Assembly: GCA_900543875.1 (NCBI GenBank)
Contig: UQSV01000042.1
Location: forward strand, 1 to 15,333
Source: an uncultured Coriobacteriaceae bacterium
Lineage (GTDB): Bacteria; Actinomycetota; Coriobacteriia; Coriobacteriales; Atopobiaceae
Direction of reading: 5' to 3'
DNA length: 15,333 nucleotides
Notes under the pieces: generated by a model
What the model was told of the DNA's origin: nothing
The model's input: the letters and a program-made list of their open reading frames with translations, nothing else
The model's database searches: none
Program-made: the position numbers and the translations under genes
In this document: positions 6,934-13,433 of the stretch, one piece after another
Layout of the letters: each line of letters opens with the position of its first letter
How positions within the stretch are numbered: position 1 is the stretch's first letter

Positions 6934-7920
6934 TTAGGCGCCGATCGCGGGCGGCTCGGGAATCGTGTCGATGCCGCAGCGCTCGGCGATCGAGATCTTG
7001 TAGAGCTCGTCCCACTTGCCGTCGTCCTCGAACTTCATGAGGAAGTCGTTGATGAAGTCGATGGCGTCGGTGTTGTCGTGCTTCACGCCGATGCCCAGGA
7101 ACTCCTCGGGGCCAAACGGGTCGCCGGCGATGCGGTACTTGCCCGGGTTCTTGACGACGTTGCCCATCTGCAGCGTGTTGTCGACGACGTAGGCGTCAAC
7201 GCGACCCTGCTCGAGGGCGGCGCGGCACTCATCGTCCTTCGAGAACTCCTGAATCTCGGCCTCGGGAGCGAACTCGCCCACGACCTCGGGGCCGGTGGAG
7301 CCGGACTGGACGGCGACCTTCTTGCCGGCGAGGTCGTCGACAGAGTTGATGCCGGAGTTGTCGGCGAGCACGAGGATGGCGTACTGGGTGGTCATGTACG
7401 GGCCAGCGAAGGAGATGACCTGCTTGCGCTTGTCCGTGATGGTGTAGCTGGCGAAGACGGCGTCGACCGTGTCGTTCTGGAGGACGGACTCACGCGTGTC
7501 AGAGGTGACCTGCGTGTACTCGTAGGCGTTCTCGTCGCCGAGGATGTAGCGGACGAGGCCGAGGTAGATACCGGCGTCGAAGCCGTAAACCTTGCCGTCC
7601 TGCTCGTCGAGCTGGGAGAAGATCGTCGAGGTGCGGGTGGCGCCAAGGCGGAACTTGCCGGCAGACTTGATCGCGGAGGCCCAGGGGTTGGCGGCGATGA
7701 CGTCATCAGCCGCGGGCTCGACGGAGGCGACGAGCGCGTTGAAGGCATCCTTGTCCACACCGGTGGTGGAGTCGGCGGCGCCGGTGGCGGCAGTGGTGGT
7801 CGCTGCGGCGTCGGTCGAGGGTCCCTCGGAGCAGCCGGCAAGGCCAACGAGGGCGGTGCTGCTCATAAGGCCAAGGCCCAGCGAGAGGAACTGTCGGCGG
7901 CTGAAGTTCTTGTTGCTCAT
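6934..7920 (-). CDS. Polar amino acid ABC transporter substrate-binding lipoprotein (GluB-like)
   Basis: A 328-residue binding protein. The N-terminus has a near-perfect Tat motif (SRRQFLSLGL, residues 7-16) and a lipobox at Cys30 (GLAGC), then an A/T/S-rich linker to about residue 55. The binding domain shows family 3 solute-binding (SBP_bac_3) features: GFDAGIYLGLVRYI (114-127), FASYTITDKRKQVISFAGPY (156-175), a DDLAGKKVAVQSGSTG hinge (195-210) and VDAYVVDN (241-248). The variation on the usual GFDVD suggests glutamate/aspartate/glutamine-type ligands but does not prove it. A start 10 codons upstream is in frame, but the ATG at 7920 has GGAAGGAAG before it and starts the signal peptide. It is the first gene of the importer operon. 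Confidence 0.92.
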   Translation of the reverse strand: MSNKNFSRRQFLSLGLGLMSSTALVGLAGCSEGPSTDAAATTTAATGAADSTTGVDKDAFNALVASVEPAADDVIAANPWASAIKSAGKFRLGATRTSTIFSQLDEQDGKVYGFDAGIYLGLVRYILGDENAYEYTQVTSDTRESVLQNDTVDAVFASYTITDKRKQVISFAGPYMTTQYAILVLADNSGINSVDDLAGKKVAVQSGSTGPEVVGEFAPEAEIQEFSKDDECRAALEQGRVDAYVVDNTLQMGNVVKNPGKYRIAGDPFGPEEFLGIGVKHDNTDAIDFINDFLMKFEDDGKWDELYKISIAERCGIDTIPEPPAIGA

Positions 7921-7934
7921 GATGCTTCCTTCCC

Positions 7935-7969
7935 TTTTACGTAAAACCAAGCATGGTAGAAAGTGCCAA
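7935..7969 (-). promoter_or_regulatory. Candidate promoter and operator of the amino acid importer operon
   Basis: On the minus strand TTGGCA (7969-7964, five of six to the -35 consensus) lies 17 nt before TTTTAC (7946-7941), a weak -10. The -10 overlaps TTTTACGTAAAA (7935-7946), a perfect 12-bp palindrome next to the ribosome binding site. That is where a repressor dimer could block transcription or translation start. The segment 7921-8040 is much more AT-rich than its surroundings, as promoter regions in GC-rich genomes often are. Confidence 0.38.
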
Positions 7970-8058
7970 TTAGTTAGTTTGATACCTTACCCAAAAGGAG
8001 TGGGAATTAATCCTACAAACCTGCTAGGGAAATAGGACTGTAACAAAACGACCAGGCA

Positions 8059-8165
8059 GCCAAACGGGCGCGGCCGGCTCCATGTAGCGCGCGGCCAAAC
8101 GGGCACGAGCGGCTCATCTCCCACGCGGCCAAACGGCGCGTGCTCCACGTCACACAGCCAAACGG
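8059..8165. repeat. Four degenerate tandem units with GCCAAACGG core
   Basis: In the 379-bp spacer between acetate kinase and the importer operon, GCCAAACGG occurs at 8059, 8094, 8128 and 8157, with spacings of 35, 34 and 29 nt. On the minus strand each unit begins CCGTTTGGC, is followed by a pyrimidine-G alternation (YGYGYG-like) and, in three units, by TGGAGC or TGAGCC. Intervening bases diverge too much for a CRISPR array. The array lies about 140-245 nt upstream of the importer start codon, beyond the acetate kinase terminator. It may be a cluster of regulator sites or a decayed tandem repeat. Confidence 0.6.
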
Positions 8166-8193
8166 TGAGCGTCTCACGCGCCACGGAGCCACG

Positions 8194-8235
8194 AAAAAGG
8201 GGTGGGAGCGGCCTTTCGGCTCGTCTCCCACCCCT
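8194..8235 (-). terminator. Intrinsic terminator of acetate kinase
   Basis: On the minus strand GGGGTGGGAG (8234-8225) pairs perfectly with CTCCCACCCC (8208-8199) and is followed by TTTTT (8198-8194). It lies 65 nt behind the acetate kinase stop. A second small stem, GCCGCAAAGCGGC, and the palindrome CGGCTTCGAAGCCG lie between stop and terminator (8272-8294). Confidence 0.88.
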
Positions 8236-8299
8236 ATATGTTCTCTCATTTACCCGCCACACGCGAGCCTTGCCGCAAAGCGGCTTCGAAGCCGAGCTC

Positions 8300-9469
8300 T
8301 TAGCCGAGCAGCTCCTTGACGTCGAGGGCAATCATGAGCTCCTCGTTGGTCGGGATGACCCAGACGTGAATCTTGGAGTCGGGCGTGGAAATCTCGCGCG
8401 GGTCGTCGGAGCGGATGGCGTTCTTGTCGTCGTCGATCTCGACGCCCATCCAGGCGAGTCGCTTCACGACCTCCTTGCGCATGTGGGCGGAGTTCTCGCC
8501 CACGCCGGCGGTGAAGACCATGGTGTCGACGCCGTTCATGGCCTGGACCATCGTGGCGAACTGAGAGGCCACGCGGTAGCTCCACATGTCGATGGCCATC
8601 TGGCAGCGCTCGTTGCCCTCGGCGGCGCCGGCCTCGATGTCGCGGCAGTCGCTGGAGACGCCGGAGATGGCGGCCAGGCCGGACTGCTTGTTCATCATCG
8701 TGTCGATCTCGTCGATGGAGTAGTGGCCCTCACGGGAGAGGTAGAAGACCGTGGCCGGGTCGACGGTGCCGCAGCGCGTGCCCATGATGAGGCCGTCGAG
8801 CGGCGTGAGGCCCATGGTGGTGTCCATGCACTTGCCGTCCTGGATGGCGCACAGGGAGGCGCCGGAGCCGAGGTGGCAGCTCACGACCTTGTGGGCGGTG
8901 TGGTTCGAGGCCTCGTCAACCGAGCGCCAGATGAAGCGGTGGCTCGTGCCGTGGGCGCCGTACTTGCGGATGTGCAGGCTGTCGACGACCTCCTTGGGCA
9001 GGGCGTAGTTGTGGGCCTCGGCCGGCATGTTGTAGTGGAACGAGGTGTCGGCGACGATGACGTTGCCGATCTCGGGGAACATCTCGCGGCAGATCTCGAT
9101 GACGTCGGCCTCGGCGTAGTTGTGCAGCGGGGCGAGCGGGGCGACCTCGCGGACCCAGGCCAGGGTCTCGTCGGTGACGACCTTGGACTCGGGGAAGTAC
9201 CAACCGCCCTGAACGACGCGGTGGCCGATGCCGTCGATGGGCTTGTCGACGGCCTTGAGGATCTCGAAGACGTGCTTGATGGCCGTCTTGTGGTCCGGCA
9301 GGGCAACGTCGAGCTGCTGCTTGTCGCCGCCCATCTCAGAGTGGCCGATGAAGGAGCCATCAATGCCGATGCGCTCGCAGTTGCCCTTGGCGTAGACCTC
9401 GCGGGTGTCGACGTCGAGCAGCTGGTACTTGAGCGAAGAGCTGCCTGCGTTGATGACGAGAACGTTCAT
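8300..9469 (-). CDS. ackA: Acetate kinase
   Basis: A 389-residue cytoplasmic kinase that makes ATP and acetate from acetyl phosphate and ADP. The N-terminal INAGSSSLKY (with Asn7), GHRVVQGG (82-89), VADTSFH (139-145), YGAHGTSHRF (170-179), the phosphate loop CHLGSGASLCAI (198-209), MGTRCGTVDP with Arg232, FTAGVGENS (319-327) and the C-terminal PTNEE (373-377) are all in place. The frame is open for 22 more codons upstream, but the ATG at 9469 begins the conserved N-terminus and has GAGAGG about 9 nt before it. The usual partner pta (phosphotransacetylase) is not adjacent. The gene appears to be a single transcription unit ended by the terminator at 8194-8235. Confidence 0.96.
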   Translation of the reverse strand: MNVLVINAGSSSLKYQLLDVDTREVYAKGNCERIGIDGSFIGHSEMGGDKQQLDVALPDHKTAIKHVFEILKAVDKPIDGIGHRVVQGGWYFPESKVVTDETLAWVREVAPLAPLHNYAEADVIEICREMFPEIGNVIVADTSFHYNMPAEAHNYALPKEVVDSLHIRKYGAHGTSHRFIWRSVDEASNHTAHKVVSCHLGSGASLCAIQDGKCMDTTMGLTPLDGLIMGTRCGTVDPATVFYLSREGHYSIDEIDTMMNKQSGLAAISGVSSDCRDIEAGAAEGNERCQMAIDMWSYRVASQFATMVQAMNGVDTMVFTAGVGENSAHMRKEVVKRLAWMGVEIDDDKNAIRSDDPREISTPDSKIHVWVIPTNEELMIALDVKELLG

Positions 9470-9576
9470 GTGGTTATCCTCTCCGATGAAGACGCTACGC
9501 AGGCCCGCCAGGCCCGCGAATTTCCAGTTGACCATGATAGCGCGTCAAGCTGAGGCGAGCGGGCAGAACGCAAAGT

Positions 9577-9599
9577 TGACAAAGGGAGCGTCCCCGTCA
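9577..9599. repeat. Short imperfect palindrome at the end of the glycosylase gene (repeat copy B)
   Basis: TGAC (9577-9580) and GTCA (9596-9599) flank AAAGGGAGCGTCCCC, in which GGG pairs with CCC. It overlaps the stop codon of the glycosylase gene at 9597-9599. The arrangement TGAC-AAGGG-CGTCCC-GTCA is the same as in copy A near 2391-2413. Confidence 0.5.
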
Positions 9600-10100
9600 C
9601 CCAAGCTCTTGGCTCCAACACCCTATGAGGCGGTCAAGCGACCACGCGGCGTTGGCCGGGCTCGTGCTGGGAAGCACCGTCGCGGGAAGGCCCGTAACGG
9701 GCTCGAGATGGCGACGGTAGAGACGCCCGGCCGCGGCACCGTTGCAAACGACGCGCTCGATGGGGGCCACGCCGGTGACGCGACCGATGTCCGCGGGACG
9801 CACGTTCCTGATGCTCGCGTCGCTCGAGCCCACGATGTCGCAGCTTGCGATGACGTCCCACAGCGCGATGCCGTGCGCGAGCAGCATCCGCCGCTTCTCG
9901 GCGATCGTGGCGGGCACGGGCTCGCCGAGACATGCGGCGGCAACCCGCCAGAAGCGGTTCTGGGGGTTGCCGTAGTAGAAGTCGTTCGCCCGGGACAGCA
10001 CGCTCGGGAAGCTCCCGAGCACGAGCACGCGCGAGCGCTCGTCGAACACGGGCTCGAAGCCATGGTCTATGCGCTGATAGGCGCCACGTGGCGCGGGCAT
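9597..10100 (-). CDS. DNA-deoxyinosine glycosylase (uracil-DNA glycosylase superfamily, family 6-like)
   Basis: A 167-residue DNA repair enzyme expected to remove hypoxanthine, the deamination product of adenine, from DNA. Recognisable parts are VLVLGSFPSVLSR (25-37), FYYGNPQNRFWRVAAACLG (41-59), the WDVIASC stretch (81-87), CNGAAAGRLY (119-128) and LPSTSPANA near the C-terminus (143-151). These match the HDG/family 6 branch in Methanosarcina and many bacteria rather than Ung. The ATG at 10100 lies 12 nt after the luxS stop with only a weak ribosome binding site, so it is probably co-translated with luxS. Its role has no evident link to LuxS. It may simply share the transcript. Confidence 0.87.
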   Translation of the reverse strand: MPAPRGAYQRIDHGFEPVFDERSRVLVLGSFPSVLSRANDFYYGNPQNRFWRVAAACLGEPVPATIAEKRRMLLAHGIALWDVIASCDIVGSSDASIRNVRPADIGRVTGVAPIERVVCNGAAAGRLYRRHLEPVTGLPATVLPSTSPANAAWSLDRLIGCWSQELG

Positions 10101-10112
10101 GCGCAGGCGGCC

Positions 10113-10604
10113 CTACTCGCCGGTGGGATACGTGAGGTGGCTCTCGTCGATGTTGGCGAGGTCGCGCTCAAGGTAGCGGGCCGCGAGCCACTTGGCCATG
10201 GGAAGGTTCTGGTCGAGGTAGTTGCCGCACTCCTCGGGGGCGGCGCCGGGGATGTCACCCTCGAAGCCGCGAACGAACTCGAACATCTCGCGCACGAGCG
10301 GCAGGATCTGCTCGGAGCTCACCTCGCCAAAGACAACGAGGTAGAAGCCCGTGCGGCAGCCCATGGGGCCAAAGTAGACCACGCGGCTCGCCCACGTGGG
10401 GTGGTTGCGCAGAAACGTTGCGCCCAGGTGCTCGATGGTGTGGCACTCGGCCGTGTTCATGACCGGTTCGTCGTTGGGCGCGGTGAGGCGCAGGTCGAAC
10501 GTGGTGACGGCCGCGCCCGTGGCCGGGTCGCGGTCGATGCGCGAGACATAGACGCCCGGCTCGAGCAGCAGGTGGTTGACGGAGAAGCTCGCGATGCGCT
10601 CCAT
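10113..10604 (-). CDS. luxS: S-ribosylhomocysteine lyase
   Basis: A 163-residue metalloenzyme that splits S-ribosylhomocysteine into homocysteine and 4,5-dihydroxy-2,3-pentanedione, the precursor of autoinducer AI-2. The metal ligands are His55 and His59 in AECHTIEHLGA and Cys126 in EECGNYLDQNL. The catalytic residues Glu58 and Cys83 (FGPMGCRTGFYL) are present. Length and spacing match the family almost residue for residue. The ATG at 10604 has AAGGAG upstream. The glycosylase gene follows after 12 nt. The Pfs/MtnN nucleosidase that supplies the substrate, and methionine synthesis genes, are not in this window. A palindromic repeat lies 20 nt upstream. Confidence 0.97.
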   Translation of the reverse strand: MERIASFSVNHLLLEPGVYVSRIDRDPATGAAVTTFDLRLTAPNDEPVMNTAECHTIEHLGATFLRNHPTWASRVVYFGPMGCRTGFYLVVFGEVSSEQILPLVREMFEFVRGFEGDIPGAAPEECGNYLDQNLPMAKWLAARYLERDLANIDESHLTYPTGE

Positions 10605-10623
10605 GGTTGCTCCTTGCGCGAAC

Positions 10624-10671
10624 GGCGTCCCAAAGGGCCCCGTCCCCTTTGGGACGGTCCCTTGAGACGCC
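10624..10671. repeat. Nested palindrome between LOG-family gene and luxS (repeat copy C)
   Basis: CGTCCCAAAGGG (10626-10637) pairs perfectly over 12 bp with CCCTTTGGGACG (10645-10656) around a 7-nt loop. Outer arms GGCGTC (10624-10629) and GACGCC (10666-10671) allow a second, mutually exclusive pairing. It starts 20 nt behind the LOG-family stop. No T-run follows. The 14-mer CCCGTCCCCTTTGG (10639-10652) recurs exactly at 14049-14062 in copy D. Confidence 0.7.
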
Positions 10672-10691
10672 TGGTGTATACCGATTAAATC

Positions 10692-11492
10692 CTAGCGCGC
10701 CGCGGCGCCGGTGGCCATGCGGACGGCCTCCCCCACGTCGTCGGTGATTGTGACGAGCGTGCGGTCCGGCGCAGAGATCATGCCGCGGCTCGCGACGGGA
10801 CCGGAAATCCAGTCGAACAGCCCGCCCCAGTACTCGCTGCCAAAGAACACGACCGGCATGGTCTTGGCCTTGTGCGTCTGGATGAGCGTGAGCATCTCGA
10901 ACGCCTCGTCAAGCGTCCCGAAGCCTCCGGGGAACACGATGCCGCCGCTCGAGTACTTCATAAACATGACCTTGCGCACGAAGAAGTAGCGGAAGGTGAT
11001 GCCCATGTTGACCCAGCGGTTGATGCCCTCCTCGTGCGGAAGCTCGATGCCCAGGCCCACGGACTTGCCGCCCGCCTCGGCGCATCCCCGGTTCGCGGCC
11101 TCCATGATGCCGGGGCCGCCTCCGGTGATGACGGCATAGCCCGCCTTCGCGAGAAGCCCGCCGGCCGTGCGGGCGGCTGCGTAGGCGGCGTCCTCGCGCC
11201 CGGTGCGGGCAGACCCAAAGCAGGCCACGGCCGGCCCCAGGCCCGCGAGCGCGCTGAAGCCGTCCACGAACTCGGCCTGGATGCGCAGCACGCGCCAGGG
11301 GTCTGTGTGCAGCCAGTCCGGGGAGTCGTCAGGGCGCAGCAGGTGCTCCGAGGTGCTCTCATCGGGGATCATGTCTCCGCGCAGGATGACGGGACCCTTG
11401 TGGTAGGTCGTCTCGTAGGGCACAGCGCCCGAGGGGTCAAGGCCAGACGAGGCCTTCCTCTGGTTGTCCACGTCTCCCCTTTCCTCGCTCAC
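10692..11492 (-). CDS. LOG-family protein (TIGR00730; cytokinin riboside 5'-monophosphate phosphoribohydrolase-like)
   Basis: A 266-residue Rossmann-fold protein. LOG enzymes release the base from nucleoside 5'-monophosphates. The two diagnostic motifs are intact: GGGPGIMEAANRG (124-136) and PGGFGTLDEAFE (188-199), with the substrate-binding FFVRKVMFMKYS between them (170-181). The N-terminal extension KGPVILRGDMIPDES and WLHTDPWRVLRIQAEFVDGF is typical of actinobacterial members. The frame opens at a GTG at 11492. A second GTG at 11471 is preceded by AAAGGGGAGAC and is a good alternative giving 259 residues. It follows the metallochaperone gene by 15 nt. The true substrate in bacteria without cytokinins is unsettled; AMP-type nucleotides are likely. 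Confidence 0.88.
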   Translation of the reverse strand: MSEERGDVDNQRKASSGLDPSGAVPYETTYHKGPVILRGDMIPDESTSEHLLRPDDSPDWLHTDPWRVLRIQAEFVDGFSALAGLGPAVACFGSARTGREDAAYAAARTAGGLLAKAGYAVITGGGPGIMEAANRGCAEAGGKSVGLGIELPHEEGINRWVNMGITFRYFFVRKVMFMKYSSGGIVFPGGFGTLDEAFEMLTLIQTHKAKTMPVVFFGSEYWGGLFDWISGPVASRGMISAPDRTLVTITDDVGEAVRMATGAAAR

Positions 11493-11507
11493 GAGCCTGC
11501 CCGCAGC

Positions 11508-12641
11508 CTAGTGCTGCCAGTCCACGAGACAGGCATCGAGCCCGGCAACGAGGGCCTGCTTGTCCATGTGCTGGCCGATGAAGCAGATCTTGGTCTCGCG
11601 GTCGCCGCAGGTCTCGTCCCAGTCATCCATGACCTCGGGATTCTCGGCGATGAGGCGCGCCCGGATGTCGTCCGGGGCACTTGCGATGAACTTGCCCTGC
11701 TCGGAGAGCATGCTCTGCTGGCCGGCCTGCTCGAACATGTAGCACATGTCGGGGTCCTGGGCGCTCCACAGCTGGCCCTTGGCGCGGATGATCTCCTTGG
11801 GCCAGGTGCGCACGTAGTCGGCGAACCTGTCGATGTCGAACGGGCGGCGGCGGTCATAGACGAACGTCTCGATGCCATACTCGAGGACCTCGGGGTCATC
11901 GTGCTCCTCGGGGTGCTCCATGGCGTCGAGCCAGGCGGCAGAGCCGTAGGCGCGGTTGAAGTCGAAGCGGTTGGTGTCCAGGATCTGGTCGAGGTCGACG
12001 TTGCCCTGCTCGGCCTCCACGATCACGGCCTCCTTCTGCAGGCTGCGGACGATGCCCTTGAGCTCGTCGATCTGCTCGCGCGTGACCGTATCGCACTTGT
12101 TGAGCACGACGGTGGTGCAGAACTCGAGCTGCTGGATGAGCAGCGACTCGATGTCGTCCTCGTCGATGTTATCGGCAAGCAGGTCGCGGCCGCCGTGGAA
12201 CTCGTCCCACATGCGCGCGCAGTCCACCACGGCCACGATGTTGTCGAGGTCGAGCGGGGCGGCGCTTCCGTACTTGGACTCGTCGCAGAACTGCGAGATC
12301 GTGTAGGCGATGGGGATGGGCTCGCAGATGCCGGAGGCCTCGATGATGATGTAGTCGAAGTCACCGGAGTCGGCGATCTGGGCGAGCTGACGGGCGAGGT
12401 CGTCGGACAGCGTGCAGCACAGGCAACCGTTCGTCATGGGGATGAGCTCGCCGTCGACCTGCGACAGGCCGCCCTTGGCGATGAGGCTCGCGTCGACGTT
12501 GATCTCGCCGATATCATTGACGAGCACGGCCGCGCGCACGCCGCGGTCGTTGGACAGGATGTGGTTGAGCAGCGTGGTCTTGCCCGCGCCGAGGTAGCCG
12601 GTGAGCAGGACGATCTTTGTCTGCTTGGGCTTGTCTGCCAT
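11508..12641 (-). CDS. COG0523/CobW-family GTP-binding metallochaperone
   Basis: A 377-residue G3E GTPase. The order is Walker A GYLGAGKTT (15-23), the metal-binding CxCC motif GCLCC (72-76), Walker B-like IIIEASGICEP (98-108), the guanine-binding NKCD (181-184), and a C-terminal CobW_C-type domain (about 255-377) ending in CFIGQHMDKQAL. Family members insert or deliver zinc, cobalt or other metals using GTP hydrolysis. An acidic, histidine-containing stretch (MEHPEEHDDPEV, about 241-252) may also hold metal. The ATG at 12641 has AGAAGGAG upstream. I found no clear Zur box in the 102-bp spacer before it, so its metal and regulation are open. No cobalamin gene is nearby, so a CobW label would be unwarranted. 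Confidence 0.9.
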   Translation of the reverse strand: MADKPKQTKIVLLTGYLGAGKTTLLNHILSNDRGVRAAVLVNDIGEINVDASLIAKGGLSQVDGELIPMTNGCLCCTLSDDLARQLAQIADSGDFDYIIIEASGICEPIPIAYTISQFCDESKYGSAAPLDLDNIVAVVDCARMWDEFHGGRDLLADNIDEDDIESLLIQQLEFCTTVVLNKCDTVTREQIDELKGIVRSLQKEAVIVEAEQGNVDLDQILDTNRFDFNRAYGSAAWLDAMEHPEEHDDPEVLEYGIETFVYDRRRPFDIDRFADYVRTWPKEIIRAKGQLWSAQDPDMCYMFEQAGQQSMLSEQGKFIASAPDDIRARLIAENPEVMDDWDETCGDRETKICFIGQHMDKQALVAGLDACLVDWQH

Positions 12642-12743
12642 GTGGAGCTCCTTCTCGATTCGTGAAAGTTAGCCACGGGCAAGTGTACCCCGCACGGCGG
12701 GAGTTAACGCGGCATCACGCAAGGACGCCACACGGCGCGCGCC

Positions 12744-13127
12744 TTAGCGAGCGGAGGCACCGGCAACGAGCGCCTGGGCGGCAAGGCATGCGGCGACGCC
12801 GAGCGAGAAGCTCAACAGCAGGTAGGCCGCAGCGGCGCCGATGGCGCCACGCTCGAGAAGGTCGCCCGTCTCGAGCGCGAACGTCGAGAACGTCGTGAAG
12901 CCTCCGCAGACGCCGGTCTTGAGCAGCAGCGTGGTACGCGGCGAGAGCCCGGCGGCAGGCGCGGCCGCCACGACGATGCCGATGAGAAAGGCGCCCGCGA
13001 CGTTGGTCACGAGCGTGGCGAGCGGAAAGCCCGCCTCGCCCACCGTCTTCCACGGGACGAACGTGAGCGCCCAGCGCCCGAGCGAGCCAAGGCCACCGCC
13101 GACGAACACCGCGATTGCGTCCAGCAT
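12744..13127 (-). CDS. crcB: Fluoride ion exporter CrcB/FluC
   Basis: A 127-residue, four-helix membrane protein that expels fluoride as a dual-topology dimer. Conserved parts are GGGLGSLGRW with Arg18 (10-19), TLVTNVAGAFLIGI with Asn42 (38-51), and GVCGGFTTFSTFALE (72-86), the stretch that lines the fluoride pore and sodium site. Only one copy is present, as in homodimeric versions. The ATG at 13127 lies 9 nt behind the stop of the small membrane protein gene, with AGGGG between. I looked for a fluoride riboswitch upstream of the two genes and did not recognise one. Confidence 0.94.
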   Translation of the reverse strand: MLDAIAVFVGGGLGSLGRWALTFVPWKTVGEAGFPLATLVTNVAGAFLIGIVVAAAPAAGLSPRTTLLLKTGVCGGFTTFSTFALETGDLLERGAIGAAAAYLLLSFSLGVAACLAAQALVAGASAR

Positions 13128-13136
13128 GACGCGCCC

Positions 13137-13370
13137 CTACTTGTTGCGACGCCAGCTGCTGGGCAGCTCGAGCGTCACGTTGCCATTCTCGCCGCGGCGC
13201 ACGTGGCCGCCCTGCGCAAAGAAGAGCCCCACGAGAATGACGGCTACGGCGGGCAGCAGCCTGAACGCAAGGCCAACGAGGCCAAACGCCATGCCGATGA
13301 CGCTGATGAGAAGCGAGATGCACAGCGACAGGAGGAACAGGAAGAAGAGGGCGAGGATAAGCGTTGCCAT
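13137..13370 (-). CDS. Small two-helix membrane protein of unknown function
   Basis: A 77-residue protein. Residues 1-53 are almost entirely hydrophobic and would form two closely spaced membrane helices separated around the GLVGLAFR stretch. The C-terminal 24 residues are polar and basic (GGHVRRGENGNVTLELPSSWRRNK), probably cytoplasmic. It has AAGGAG before the ATG and ends 9 nt before crcB, so it should be co-expressed with the fluoride exporter. I do not recognise a family. A role as accessory membrane protein is only a guess from position. Confidence 0.72.
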   Translation of the reverse strand: MATLILALFFLFLLSLCISLLISVIGMAFGLVGLAFRLLPAVAVILVGLFFAQGGHVRRGENGNVTLELPSSWRRNK

Positions 13371-13433
13371 GGGACTCCTTGGCAGGATCGAAGGGACGGT
13401 GACAGCCGGCGCAAGACGCGCGGCCGACCCATG

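Noticed and set aside
8059..8165. CRISPR array
   Set aside because: Only 9 bases are strictly conserved, unit spacing varies from 29 to 35 nt and no cas gene is near.
9525..9552. Inverted TTGAC/GTCAA pair upstream of acetate kinase
   Set aside because: Arms need a bulge to align and the sequence also resembles scattered -35 boxes; too weak to call an operator.
12642..12743. Zur-type operator before the COG0523 GTPase gene
   Set aside because: No AT-centred palindrome of the Zur type is visible; only a weak CCCGC/GCGGG stem was found.
13371..13433. Fluoride riboswitch before the small membrane protein/crcB pair
   Set aside because: The conserved GGNGAUGG start and pseudoknot partner sequence are absent from this 63-nt spacer and from the region behind it.
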